A stretch of 64,000 bases of DNA from Taibaiella chishuiensis (GTDB taxonomy: Bacteria; Bacteroidota; Bacteroidia; Chitinophagales; Chitinophagaceae), in NCBI RefSeq assembly GCF_003014535.1, contig NZ_PYGD01000004.1, positions 1 through 64,000 of the forward strand. The letters are read 5' to 3'. The translations under genes and the position numbers were made by a program. The notes under the pieces were generated by a model, which saw only the letters and a list, made by a program, of their open reading frames with translations, searched no databases and was not told where the DNA came from. This document shows positions 25,259-34,326 of the stretch, piece after piece; within the stretch, counting starts at the first letter, position 1; every line of letters begins with the position of its first letter.

Positions 25259-26470
25259 ATGAGTACATCGATCACCCAACAGCAACTGATCGCCCTGGCC
25301 GATGAATACGGGGCCCCGCTTTATGTTTATGACGCAGAAGTGATGCGCAGGCAATACCGTAAGATGGAAGACGCTTTTAAGGAATGCAATGTAAAGATAC
25401 ACTATGCGGCCAAGGCGCTGACCAACCTGCAGGTACTCCGCCTGTTCCGTGAGCTGGGCGCCGGTCTCGACGCGGTATCCATCGAAGAGGTGAAGATTGG
25501 TCTGATGGCGGGTTTCAGCCCGGAAGAGATCCTGTATACGCCCAATTGTGTTTCGTTTGCAGAGATCGAAGCCTGTGTGGAGCTGGGTGTGAAAATCAAT
25601 ATCGACAACATCTCCATCCTCGAACAGTTTGGCAACAAATACGGCGCCACGGTGCCGGTATGTATCCGTGTAAACCCGCATATCATGGCCGGCGGGCATT
25701 ACAAAATATCGACCGGGCATATCGACAGTAAATTCGGTATATCGATCCACCAGATGCGCCATGTAGAGCGGCTGATCAAATCGTTGAACCTGAAGGTGGA
25801 AGGCATCCATATGCATACAGGCAGCGATATCCTCGATGTGGATGTATTCCTGAACGGCGCAGAGATCCTGTTCGACCTGGCGCTCGACTTCCCGGATATA
25901 CAGTACATCGACTTCGGCAGTGGTTTTAAAGTGGCTTATAAACCCGACGATGTTACCACCGATATTAAACTGCTGGGCAAAAAAATGACGGCGCGCTATA
26001 AGAAATTCTGTAAAGATTATGGCCGCGATATCCAGATCCATTTCGAACCCGGCAAATTCCTGGTGAGCGAATCGGGTTATTTCCTGGCAAAGGTCAATGT
26101 GATCAAACAGACCACGGCTACTGTATTTGCGGGGCTCGATACCGGTTTTAACCACCTGATGCGGCCTACTTTATACGATGCCTACCACCACATCACCAAC
26201 CTGTCCAACCCCCATGGTAAACAAAGGGTGTATACCGTAGTGGGTTATATCTGCGAGACGGATACCTTTGCCTGGGACCGGCCTCTGAAAGAAATAAACG
26301 AAGGCGATATTCTTTGTTTCCACAATGCAGGCGCTTATGGTTTTGCCATGGCCTCTAATTATAATTCGCGGCTGCGCCCTGCCGAGGTGCTGGTCGACGG
26401 CGATAAGGTAAAACTGATCCGCCGGCGCGAAACCCTGGAAGACGTGCTGGCCACACAGGCCGGCTTATAA
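25259..26470 (+). CDS. lysA: Diaminopimelate decarboxylase
   Basis: PLP enzyme that decarboxylates meso-diaminopimelate to L-lysine. The 403 residues have the PLP lysine in VKIHYAAKALTNLQVLR near residue 50, the HTGSD segment near 186, the phosphate-binding IDFGSGFKV near 219, and the C-terminal active-site region CETDTFAWDR and GAYGFAMASNYNSR. Slightly shorter than many LysA proteins but complete. It stands alone behind a leader-peptide attenuator and ends at a strong terminator. Confidence 0.95.
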   Translation: MSTSITQQQLIALADEYGAPLYVYDAEVMRRQYRKMEDAFKECNVKIHYAAKALTNLQVLRLFRELGAGLDAVSIEEVKIGLMAGFSPEEILYTPNCVSFAEIEACVELGVKINIDNISILEQFGNKYGATVPVCIRVNPHIMAGGHYKISTGHIDSKFGISIHQMRHVERLIKSLNLKVEGIHMHTGSDILDVDVFLNGAEILFDLALDFPDIQYIDFGSGFKVAYKPDDVTTDIKLLGKKMTARYKKFCKDYGRDIQIHFEPGKFLVSESGYFLAKVNVIKQTTATVFAGLDTGFNHLMRPTLYDAYHHITNLSNPHGKQRVYTVVGYICETDTFAWDRPLKEINEGDILCFHNAGAYGFAMASNYNSRLRPAEVLVDGDKVKLIRRRETLEDVLATQAGL

Positions 26471-26495
26471 TTGCCGGCCAGGAAGGCTTAAACAA

Positions 26496-26536
26496 GCGGA
26501 GCGGGCGTGATAATACGGCCCGCTCCGCCTTTTTTA
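26496..26536 (+). terminator. Terminator after lysA
   Basis: An 11-bp GC-rich stem (26496-26506 with 26518-26528) followed by CTTTTTT. Confidence 0.9.
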
Positions 26537-26588
26537 TCCCAATCAATTTTCACCCCAAAGGCGTTAGCCGCCCTCTGGACTTAAGTTT

Positions 26589-26596
26589 TACTTTTG
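26589..26596 (+). promoter_or_regulatory. Promoter -7 box of TonB-receptor gene
   Basis: TACTTTTG, exact match to TAnnTTTG, 21 bp before the ATG at 26618. Confidence 0.55.
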
Positions 26597-26617
26597 CATG
26601 ACAAATCCCCATTTAGC

Positions 26618-29140
26618 ATGAAACGCTTGTGTTTGATTATTCCATTGTACTTCGTTTTCCAGTCGAGAACGAGAGCCCAGGAATTTGATCTGAGTAAAAT
26701 AAACCAGAAGGTACAGCAGAATATCAGTTATGCCGTCAAAGTATCTGGTACGGTAAAAGATTCCGTAAGTAAAGAAGCCCTCGAGTTCTCCTCGGTAACC
26801 CTGGCCCGCAAAGGCACTAAAGCAGAAGATGGCATTAACTCCGATAGCGCCGGTTATTTCGAGTTCCCCAAAGTGGAACCGGGCGAGTATACCCTTTCTG
26901 TATTTTATGTTGGTTATAACCGTGCAGACCGCAGCATTACAGTCGACTCTTCGGGCCGGGCCATCGACCTGGGTATGATCGGTATGTACTCCGGTAGCCA
27001 AAAGCTGAAAGAAGTGCAGGTAACCGATTACCGCCGGCTGATCGAGCAAAGACCCGATGGTATTGTGTATAACGCCGACCAGGACGCAACCAACAAAGGC
27101 ACTACGGCCGACCAGTTGTTGCGCAAGGTACCGATGCTTACGGTAGACCTGGACGGTAATGTACAGATGCGTGGCAACGGCAATATCAAAGTACTGATCG
27201 ATGGTAAGCCCTCCACCATTATCGCGGCAACGGTAAAAGATGCCCTGCGGCAGATCCCCTCCGAAAACATTAAATCGGTAGAAGTGATTACCAGTCCCGG
27301 CGCCAAATACGATGCCGAAGGTACGGCCGGTGTAATCAATATCATTACCAAGAAAAACCTGATGAAAGGTTTGAGTGGCGCAATCTATTCCGGGTTGAAC
27401 TACCGCCTGGAGCAAAAGACGGTAAACGGTTATGGCGGCGTATACGCCAGCTACAGGAACAAGAAATTCGGCCTGACCGGTAACCTGGGCGGCGGTCGCT
27501 GGACCTCCAAATCGGAAGGCACCACCACGCGTACCGATTTCCCGGGCACACCGCAGGAAAGCGTATTGAAACAGACCAACAATAATACCGGCGGCGGACC
27601 CTTTATGTGGGGCAGCCTTACGGCCGACTACGATATCGATTCCCTGCAATCGGTACAGGCCGGCTTCAATGTAAACCCCGGCAATTGGAAGAACGATCTC
27701 GATCAGCATACTTCCTATCCTAAAATGGGCCTCGATTATTCCCGGGTGAATAATTCGGAAACGCCGCGTTCCAACTACGCCTTCAACGGATCTTATTCCA
27801 AGAAATTCAGGAGTAACCCGAAACGCGTACTGGACATCCTTTCCATGTACTCGATCGACAATAATACGAGTAAGTACGACCTCACCCAGTGGAACAATGT
27901 GAAACAGGTAAATGACTACCAGGAGCGCAACGAAAACAAATCGGTCAACAAAGAGTTTACCCTGCAGGCCGATTACACGCACCCTTTTGCCAAACATAAC
28001 CAGAAACTGGAAACCGGTCTCAAGTACATCAATCGTAATGTAAGCAGTGACTACGCGCTTTCCAATTGGACCATGGGTACCGGCAGCGATTTTATTCCTG
28101 ATCCGGCCCGTACCAACCGCCTGGGTTACACCCAACAGGTGGCGGCTGCCTATGCCCAGTTTACGACCAATATCAGCAAACAGCTGAGCGCTATCGTAGG
28201 CCTGCGTTACGAGCATACGGCCATCGACGGTTCCCTGCGCGACCGTGGTGGTAAGTTCAACAGCAGCTTTGATAATGTATTGCCCAATGCCATTCTCTCC
28301 TGGGATCTGAAAAACTTCAATAAACTGAAGCTGAGTTATAACCAGCGTATCGAAAGGCCTTCCATTACTTATATCAACCCTTATACCGACTTTAGCGATC
28401 CGCTGAACGTCAGTACCGGTAACCCTTCGCTGGCGCCGGAGCAAACGCATAACATCGAGCTGGGATACAGCACCATGCTGGGCAACAGCACCATTAACCT
28501 GTCCGGTTTCTACCGCAGAACAGGCAATGCGATCGAAGCCTATACCGAGGTGGGCAGCGATGGCGTAAGTCGCAGCACCTATGGCAACGTAGCGGTCAAC
28601 AATACGCTTGGTATGAACCTCTTCGGATCTACCCGCCTGTTTGAACGCTGGACCATCAACCTGAACGGTAACCTGTATTATAAAATGCTGAAGAGCGGTG
28701 GCCTCGGTATCGAAAACAAAGGCGTACAGTACGACTTCAACCTGTACAGCTCCGTTAAGATCACGGATAAATTATCGGCCGAAGGTTTCGGTATGTATGC
28801 TGGTCAGCAGGTAATGCTGCAGGGAACGCAAACGGGATGGTACTTCTACACCGTAGGGCTGAAGCGTACCGTGCTCAAAGGTAAGGGCGACCTGACCCTG
28901 GTAGCGGAGAACTTCTTTACCCCCAAAATCAAAATGGTAACCGACTATACTTATCTCAATGCCAACTTCCGCAGCGAGAACATGGTCTATGCCCGCGGCT
29001 TCCGGATCTCGTTCAACTACAGGTTTGGTAAAATGAGCTTTACCGGGCCTAAGAAAAGTATCGACAACGACGATCTTAAAGAGAACAAAGGCGGTGGCCA
29101 GCAAGGCGCAGGCGGCCAGATGGGCGGCGGCGGCAGGTAA
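26618..29140 (+). CDS. Outer membrane beta-barrel / TonB-dependent receptor-like protein
   Basis: An 840-residue outer-membrane protein. After a signal peptide (MKRLCLIIPLYFVF) comes a CarboxypepD_reg-like beta domain at about residues 45-125 (VSGTVKDSVSKEALEFSSV; YFEFPKVEPGEYTLSV), a plug domain at about 140-235 (ADQLLRKVPMLTVD; VEVITSPGAKYDAEGTAGV) and a long barrel of the OMP_b-brl_3 type. The C-terminus ends in a glycine-rich tail (GGGQQGAGGQMGGGG). No SusD partner is adjacent, so a polysaccharide-utilisation role is not supported. Ligand unknown. Confidence 0.9.
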   Translation: MKRLCLIIPLYFVFQSRTRAQEFDLSKINQKVQQNISYAVKVSGTVKDSVSKEALEFSSVTLARKGTKAEDGINSDSAGYFEFPKVEPGEYTLSVFYVGYNRADRSITVDSSGRAIDLGMIGMYSGSQKLKEVQVTDYRRLIEQRPDGIVYNADQDATNKGTTADQLLRKVPMLTVDLDGNVQMRGNGNIKVLIDGKPSTIIAATVKDALRQIPSENIKSVEVITSPGAKYDAEGTAGVINIITKKNLMKGLSGAIYSGLNYRLEQKTVNGYGGVYASYRNKKFGLTGNLGGGRWTSKSEGTTTRTDFPGTPQESVLKQTNNNTGGGPFMWGSLTADYDIDSLQSVQAGFNVNPGNWKNDLDQHTSYPKMGLDYSRVNNSETPRSNYAFNGSYSKKFRSNPKRVLDILSMYSIDNNTSKYDLTQWNNVKQVNDYQERNENKSVNKEFTLQADYTHPFAKHNQKLETGLKYINRNVSSDYALSNWTMGTGSDFIPDPARTNRLGYTQQVAAAYAQFTTNISKQLSAIVGLRYEHTAIDGSLRDRGGKFNSSFDNVLPNAILSWDLKNFNKLKLSYNQRIERPSITYINPYTDFSDPLNVSTGNPSLAPEQTHNIELGYSTMLGNSTINLSGFYRRTGNAIEAYTEVGSDGVSRSTYGNVAVNNTLGMNLFGSTRLFERWTINLNGNLYYKMLKSGGLGIENKGVQYDFNLYSSVKITDKLSAEGFGMYAGQQVMLQGTQTGWYFYTVGLKRTVLKGKGDLTLVAENFFTPKIKMVTDYTYLNANFRSENMVYARGFRISFNYRFGKMSFTGPKKSIDNDDLKENKGGGQQGAGGQMGGGGR

Positions 29141-29159
29141 GCTCCCGTCATAAATAATA

Positions 29160-29203
29160 ATAACCAAAGAGCAGGCGTCTATAGGCGCCTGCTCTTTGGT
29201 TAT
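29160..29203. terminator. Bidirectional terminator
   Basis: A perfect 18-bp stem (29160-29177 with 29186-29203) between the convergent TonB-receptor and DUF5362-like genes. Confidence 0.85.
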
Positions 29204-29229
29204 ATTCCCTGCTGAAGCCGATGACGACT

Positions 29230-29664
29230 TTAGAAGACAGAAGCGATAATAGTAAGTAAATAGAAAGCCAGGACAATGATCATCAGGATGCCCATAAAAC
29301 GGTACATATTCTTCTGGTAACGGAAGCCTTCTATGATCTGTTCCTGGTTGGCGGTATTGATACCGCTTTTCATATTGGTCGAAAACTTCCATAGGGCGTA
29401 GATCGGGTATACGTACAGCGCGATGATTACGAGCATGACAATGCTGCCGCCCGTAGCGCCCAATACAGCCAGGCCACTACCGGAATAAGCACTGAGCGCC
29501 GATCCTGCCACCAGTAGTACCAGGGCGATAATGATCATAAGCCCCACAAAGATAAAGCCCATAATGGCCAGGAATTTGGTCCAGCGGGTGGTTTCCAGTA
29601 AATAGGCTTTGGAGCGCTCGTCCAGGCCCCCGGTGTCAAATACGTCCAGTTTGTGTTGTTCCAT
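29230..29664 (-). CDS. Small membrane protein, DUF5362-like
   Basis: A 144-residue inner-membrane protein with about four hydrophobic segments (near residues 31-55, 62-80, 85-95 and 122-141) and a soluble loop containing KSGINTANQEQIIEGFRYQKN. It resembles the DUF5362 family of Bacteroidota. Function unknown. It follows the ketoacyl-synthase pair on the same strand with a 73-bp gap. Confidence 0.7.
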   Translation of the reverse strand: MEQHKLDVFDTGGLDERSKAYLLETTRWTKFLAIMGFIFVGLMIIIALVLLVAGSALSAYSGSGLAVLGATGGSIVMLVIIALYVYPIYALWKFSTNMKSGINTANQEQIIEGFRYQKNMYRFMGILMIIVLAFYLLTIIASVF

Positions 29665-29737
29665 TGTTGTTATGTTTATAGGGTAAATATAATATTAAAA
29701 TTCATTTGGTAAAAACTCATGCCGGTTGGTATGGGGC

Positions 29738-30961
29738 TCAGGCTTTCGATAAGACGAGCGCCGAGCAGTTGCCGCCAAAGCCGAAAGAGTTGGAGAGCAC
29801 GTGGTTTACGGCTTGTGTCGCCATCTTGACCACCGGTTGCCAGGGCAGGCTGCTCATGGGCGTTTGCAGGCGCAGGTGAGGCAATACAAACTGGCCTTCG
29901 ATGCACAGTTGCGCATATACGGCTTCCACGGCCCCCGCCGCACCCAGGGTATGTCCGGTAAAGGCTTTGGTGGAGCTGGCCGGCGGTGGGTTGTCGCCAA
30001 AAAGCGCGGTTATGGCGGCGCCTTCGGAGGCATCGTTGTTGTCGGTGCCGGTGCCATGCAGGTTGATATAGCTGATGTCGGCCGGCTGTAAACCCGCTAC
30101 CCGTATGGCTTCCGACATGGCCAGGCGGTTGCCTTTGCCTTCGGGTGAAGATGCGGTCTGGTGGTGTGCATCGTTGGCATTGGCATAACCCGATACCACT
30201 ACTCCCGGTTTCTGCTCCAGTTGTGCCATAGCCTTATCGCTGGCCAGTACCAGGTAGGCCGCGCCCTCGCCCAGGTTCAGGCCCCTGCGGTGTTCGTCAA
30301 AAGGACGGCAGGGCTCTTTATCCAGGATCATCAGCGAGTTAAAACCATTAAGGGTAAATTTGGAAAGGCTGTCGGCGCCACCGGCTATAACCAGGTCATA
30401 ACGGTCCTGGTCAATCAGTTTGGCGCCCATCATAATGCTGTTGGCCGAGGAAGAACATGCGGTACTGATGGTGGTGCTCCAGCAATGCAGGCCCAGCGCA
30501 TCGGCTACCAGTTCGGTAATAGCGCCGCATTCATGATGCCGCACGGCTTCCAGGTCGGCACTGTCGGCATCGGCTTTATAACCCGCATAAAAATGTTCGG
30601 TCAGGTCCATGCCGCCCACGGTATTGGCCGATATAAAGGCAATACGCAGGCCTGTAGTCTTTGCTGCAAGCGGTACCCAGGCTTCCTGTACGGCGATCAG
30701 GCTCAGCAGCGCGGTACGGGGCCAGGTGCTCAGCTGCTCCAGCAGGTGTGGGCTTGCGGCATGACTGAAATGCCCGACAGCGTACTGTGCCAGCATTTCG
30801 TTCGTCATCTTGATCTCGCCAACAGGCAGGTTATGGTTGGTTTGCAGGATCTCTGGCTGGCTGATACCATCCTTTCCGGCGGGGAAGGCGTCCAGGTTTT
30901 CCTGCAGGTTGTTGCCGGTTGCGGTAATGATCCCGCTGCCGGCGATATAAGCTTTCGACAT
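29738..30961 (-). CDS. Beta-ketoacyl-ACP synthase (FabF-like)
   Basis: A 407-residue condensing enzyme of the KAS I/II class. The Cys-His-His triad is intact: Cys169 in STACSSSANS, His302 in LHGTGTDNNDASE and His337 in FTGHTLGAAGA. It would extend an acyl-ACP with malonyl-ACP. The next gene upstream encodes a short catalytically incomplete synthase fold, a pairing seen in Bacteroidota aryl-polyene/flexirubin-type clusters. No acyl carrier protein, ketoreductase, dehydratase or malonyl transferase is nearby, so the product is uncertain. The gap to the upstream gene is 28 bp; they form an operon. Confidence 0.9.
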   Translation of the reverse strand: MSKAYIAGSGIITATGNNLQENLDAFPAGKDGISQPEILQTNHNLPVGEIKMTNEMLAQYAVGHFSHAASPHLLEQLSTWPRTALLSLIAVQEAWVPLAAKTTGLRIAFISANTVGGMDLTEHFYAGYKADADSADLEAVRHHECGAITELVADALGLHCWSTTISTACSSSANSIMMGAKLIDQDRYDLVIAGGADSLSKFTLNGFNSLMILDKEPCRPFDEHRRGLNLGEGAAYLVLASDKAMAQLEQKPGVVVSGYANANDAHHQTASSPEGKGNRLAMSEAIRVAGLQPADISYINLHGTGTDNNDASEGAAITALFGDNPPPASSTKAFTGHTLGAAGAVEAVYAQLCIEGQFVLPHLRLQTPMSSLPWQPVVKMATQAVNHVLSNSFGFGGNCSALVLSKA

Positions 30962-30989
30962 ATTCGGTTAGGTTAAAACCCGCGTGGGT

Positions 30990-31586
30990 TTATTGAAATA
31001 TACGTTCCAGTGCTGACCGCTCAAAACCGGTAGCGGCGCTGCTTTGCCGGCTGGGGCTTATCCAGAGCAGGGTAGCGCGTATAGCGGTTGCCGTGGCCTC
31101 TACATGACCGGCCAGGCAAGCGGATGCATGCCGGTAACGTAGCAGGTCCTCCACATAAAATTGCAGCCAGTCTATATCCGGCTGTTCGCTTATCGTCGTC
31201 ACCTGTTCGCCCTTAAAGCCTTGCCTGATGCAGATTTCACCCAGCATGATATTGGGCAGGGTGTATACAAACAAGGCGGGACTGGCCAGGGTCTTGCGGC
31301 TTTCATCATACTTTTTATCCACGTCGATACAGCCCGAAGCGCTGCCCAGGGCCACGGCCACCTTGCTTTTATCGGTAGCCCTTACATCGGGCGCCAGCAA
31401 TTCCGTAGCTAGAAAGGCCACCCGGCTGAGCAGGTCCATTTTGAAAAATTTCGGGTAACTGATACCGGCCTGTTCGTAAACACGGAGCGGGATATCGGGT
31501 ACCAGCGTATCGCTTAGCTGCAGCAACAGGTTGCCGTCGCGCGACAGGCTATTGTTTTGCCAGTTCAGGTAATGTTCTATATACAA
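30990..31586 (-). CDS. Short beta-ketoacyl synthase-like protein without catalytic cysteine
   Basis: A 198-residue protein related to the N-terminal half of ketoacyl synthases (Ketoacyl-synt_2 type), with VAVALGSASGCIDVDKKYDE and FVYTLPNIMLGEICIRQGFKG. The C-S-S-x nucleophile motif and the second half with the two histidines are absent, so it is not an active condensing enzyme on its own. It may act as a chain-length or partner subunit for the complete synthase downstream; this is inference. No ATG is available: an in-frame TAA lies seven codons upstream and translation probably starts at TTG (31586). Confidence 0.75.
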   Translation of the reverse strand: MYIEHYLNWQNNSLSRDGNLLLQLSDTLVPDIPLRVYEQAGISYPKFFKMDLLSRVAFLATELLAPDVRATDKSKVAVALGSASGCIDVDKKYDESRKTLASPALFVYTLPNIMLGEICIRQGFKGEQVTTISEQPDIDWLQFYVEDLLRYRHASACLAGHVEATATAIRATLLWISPSRQSSAATGFERSALERIFQ

Positions 31587-31673
31587 AGTATACTGCTTTT
31601 CTTGTTAGCGCTAATCAGGAAGCAAAGTACGGCAATCGCCGCAACATAACATAACAACCGGGCCTGTCTCATG

Positions 31674-31705
31674 AAAAAACGGAGACAAGAATCTTGTCTC
31701 CGTTT
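31674..31705 (-). terminator. Terminator after M48 protease gene
   Basis: A perfect 13-bp stem (31677-31689 with 31693-31705), 3-nt loop, then T-run on the minus strand, 21 bp beyond the protease stop. Confidence 0.9.
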
Positions 31706-31725
31706 ATATCCATTGAGGCCATAGC

Positions 31726-32511
31726 TTATTTATACAAGCCGTCTTTTTTTGCTTTCTCTTCTACTGCTTTTGCCCGGGCGCCGCTGTCGGGATGCGAGCT
31801 CAGCATTTTTTCCATATTGCTTTGCTTAGCGCCGGTGCTCAGCGATTCCAGTTTCTTAAAGGCACTGGACATAGCCATTACGTTATAGTTGTTACGCTTC
31901 AGGAAGTCGTAGCCATAATCGTCGGCCTGTGATTCCTGCTTGCGGCTGTACTTCGATTCCAGCATGGCATTCGCCAATGCACCCAATTGGCTGTCGGTAA
32001 GCTGTGCGGCAACACCCGATTGGGAAGAAGCGGCATCTGCAATGGCAGAGCGTTTCAGCGCATCACGCATCGCATCGCGGCTGTCGTGGTTTTTAACGTG
32101 GCCGATCTCATGGCCGATCACGGCAAGGATCTCTTCGTCGGTCATCATGTCCATCAGGGCAGAGAACACGCGGATACTGCCGTCGGCACAGGCAAAGGCA
32201 TTGATGTCTACAACCTTGTACACTTTGTAGTTCAGGGTAAGTCCGTCTTCGTTTTTGTGTTTGCCGAAGATCTTGTTCAGCCTGATGGCGTAAGGGTCTT
32301 TGGCATCGGCAACCGGGTTGTGCTGGTCCATCCAGTCTACGGCTTCTTTTGCCATTTTTGCAGCATCGGCATCGCTGAAGGTGGCCGCCTGTACGCCCTT
32401 CTCAGCTGCGCTGATGGTTTTGGAATTGAGCTTGCCTTTCAGGAGCTGGGCCGATGAGGTGCCCGCTGCTGCAGCAATAACGATACACGTGAAAATCGAT
32501 TTCCGGATCAT
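31726..32511 (-). CDS. M48 family metallopeptidase, exported
   Basis: A 261-residue zinc metallopeptidase with a signal peptide ending near GTSSAQ. The zinc motif HExxH is seen in AVIGHEIGHVKNHDS near residue 134, with a downstream glutamate in KQESQADDYGYDFL near 190. It resembles the single-domain periplasmic proteases of the BepA/LoiP type, which take part in outer-membrane quality control, but no TPR domain is present. Monocistronic, ending at a strong terminator. A -7-like box (CATATTTG) lies at 32554-32561. Confidence 0.9.
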   Translation of the reverse strand: MIRKSIFTCIVIAAAAGTSSAQLLKGKLNSKTISAAEKGVQAATFSDADAAKMAKEAVDWMDQHNPVADAKDPYAIRLNKIFGKHKNEDGLTLNYKVYKVVDINAFACADGSIRVFSALMDMMTDEEILAVIGHEIGHVKNHDSRDAMRDALKRSAIADAASSQSGVAAQLTDSQLGALANAMLESKYSRKQESQADDYGYDFLKRNNYNVMAMSSAFKKLESLSTGAKQSNMEKMLSSHPDSGARAKAVEEKAKKDGLYK

Positions 32512-32677
32512 AATTCAAGAGTTTTTTCGTTTAAATGATGATTGTTTTCAGACGCAAATATGAATGAAGGAAACATACCGGCAAAGCTTTTTAGATATCT
32601 TTTGCATTTCTTCCCCAATTCGCGGAGCTTTGGGCATAATCCGTTTTCTTTTCTTTAACTGTATAGCCTCCTTTGCC

Positions 32678-33307
32678 ATGAAAACCAGGTGTTTCCTGCT
32701 GTTCCTGCTTGTAACGTTTGCCGCCTGTAAAGGGCAGGCCCCCGGCAATCATGCCGTAGCAGAACAGGAGGCAGGCTCCCATCCTGCCCGGCTGCAGCAA
32801 CGGGTACGGGCGGCAAAAGCCTTTTGCGTCAAACGGCGCTTCGATACCACGCACTGTATCCTGGTGGATATGCGCGTGCATTCCGGTAACCGGCGATTGC
32901 TGCTCTGGAACTTTGCAAAAGATACCATACAGCTGGCCGCGCTGGTAAGCCATGGCTGTGGTCGCGGGCCCTGGGGCAAAGATCATTCGCGCGATCAGCC
33001 GGTATTCAGCAACGAAGACAACAGTCATTGCTCGGCGCTTGGCCGCTACAAGATCGGCAGCCGGGGCAACAGCCAGTGGGGCATAGGCGTCAATTACCTG
33101 CTGCTTGGCCTGGACAGCAGCAACAGCAATGCTTTAAAGCGTGAGATCGTATTGCATAGCTGGGAAGATGTGCCCGACGAAACCGTGTACCCGCGCGGCA
33201 CACCGGAAGGCTGGGGCTGCCCTGCAGTATCCAATACGGTTATGGAACAACTGGACGGCCTGCTACGTGCAAAACGCAGACCGGTGCTGCTTTGGATCTA
33301 TTACTGA
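32678..33307 (+). CDS. L,D-transpeptidase catalytic domain lipoprotein
   Basis: A 209-residue protein with a signal peptide and a lipobox ending TFAAC. The frame is open from 32564, but the ATG at 32678 gives the natural signal sequence. The body matches the murein L,D-transpeptidase catalytic domain-2 type: VSHGCGRGPWG, GRYKIGSRGN, IVLHSWE and the presumed catalytic GWGCPAVSN near the C-terminus. Members act on peptidoglycan cross-links; the exact reaction here is not known. Confidence 0.86.
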   Translation: MKTRCFLLFLLVTFAACKGQAPGNHAVAEQEAGSHPARLQQRVRAAKAFCVKRRFDTTHCILVDMRVHSGNRRLLLWNFAKDTIQLAALVSHGCGRGPWGKDHSRDQPVFSNEDNSHCSALGRYKIGSRGNSQWGIGVNYLLLGLDSSNSNALKREIVLHSWEDVPDETVYPRGTPEGWGCPAVSNTVMEQLDGLLRAKRRPVLLWIYY

Positions 33308-33319
33308 CCTGTAAAGAAC

Positions 33320-33349
33320 AATCCCGCATAGCTGTTGCTATACGGGATT
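33320..33349. terminator. Hairpin between convergent genes
   Basis: A 13-bp stem with one mismatch (33320-33332 with 33337-33349). There is no T-run, so termination is less sure. It lies between the L,D-transpeptidase gene and the copper operon end. Confidence 0.45.
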
Positions 33350-33393
33350 GCAGGCTGCCGTTGTGTTTCCGGCGGGGTATACAGCGTTAATGC

Positions 33394-34314
33394 TTAGAAC
33401 ATCAGGGCTACGTGTACCATCATTTTGTTGTGTGCCTTTACGGCGCCGTTGGCCAGGTTCTGGCTGAAGGGAGGCTGCCAGTTGCCGCCCAGCGCGATCT
33501 TCTTATAGACCAGTTCGCCGCCTAAGGTGCCGAACAGGATGGTGCCGCCCGAGGTGTATACCGAGTAGCCACCGTCCAGGTCATGCACGGAGTTTTCATA
33601 ACTGATACCGGCATTGGGCGCCAGCGTAGCCACATCCTTTATCCTGAATTTGTAATACAGCTGAGCGCTGCCGCTGAACTTATTGCCGTAATAATAGTCG
33701 TAACTATTGGTGGTATTGATCTTGTAACTGCCGGTCAGGTTCAGGCCTGCATCCTGCAGGCGTATATCGTACATGGCCGTAAGCATAAAGTCTACACTGC
33801 CTGTGCCCAGTTGGAAGAGGTTTGCGCTACGGCCAGTCTCGTCTTTATCTGCCGGTTCATACCTGCCGCTCGGCAATTTTACACCGCCACCGACCCACAG
33901 GTCATGGATCAGCAGCTTGCTTTTGCCTACGGTGCGGCGGGTATTCAGCAGGCGGTAAAAGCCTTGTATCGCGGCATCGCCGAGGCCGGTCTTGGAGTCG
34001 TTCTTTTCCTGGCTTTGTTTGGTGTTAAAAGCCAGCGGCACATAAGCCATCAGGCGTACGCGGTTGCCAAAGGTCCAGCCGCCCCACAGTTCAGCGGTAT
34101 GATACCCTTCGTCGGTTGTGAGGTAGGAGGGCGCACCGCCGGGTCCAAGGTGGGTCTGCACCTGGTTATACCGGTAACGCAATCCTATGATCTGGGTATT
34201 GAACTCGGGCAGTATGCCGATATACGAACTGCCTGCACCGCAGCCGCATATATCGCAGGCCCATGTGCTCATGCTGTATAGCAACAGGAACAGCAGTACT
34301 GTTATTTTCTTCAT
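33394..34314 (-). CDS. Outer-membrane beta-barrel protein of the copper module
   Basis: A 306-residue exported protein with a signal peptide followed at once by ACDICGCGAG, a Cys-rich start of the mature chain that could bind metal. The rest alternates in the pattern of a barrel (LRYRYNQVQTHLG; AELWGGWTFGNRVRLMAYVP; VKLPSGRYEPADKDE) and ends in an aromatic residue (HVALMF). It is the last gene of the MbnP/MbnH operon (12-bp gap), so transport or binding of copper is plausible but inferred. Confidence 0.78.
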   Translation of the reverse strand: MKKITVLLFLLLYSMSTWACDICGCGAGSSYIGILPEFNTQIIGLRYRYNQVQTHLGPGGAPSYLTTDEGYHTAELWGGWTFGNRVRLMAYVPLAFNTKQSQEKNDSKTGLGDAAIQGFYRLLNTRRTVGKSKLLIHDLWVGGGVKLPSGRYEPADKDETGRSANLFQLGTGSVDFMLTAMYDIRLQDAGLNLTGSYKINTTNSYDYYYGNKFSGSAQLYYKFRIKDVATLAPNAGISYENSVHDLDGGYSVYTSGGTILFGTLGGELVYKKIALGGNWQPPFSQNLANGAVKAHNKMMVHVALMF

Positions 34315-34326
34315 AGCTTATCTTTT

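Noticed and set aside
26588-28450. 620-residue open frame antisense to the TonB receptor gene
   Set aside because: Shadow frame; the plus-strand frame carries plug and barrel motifs.
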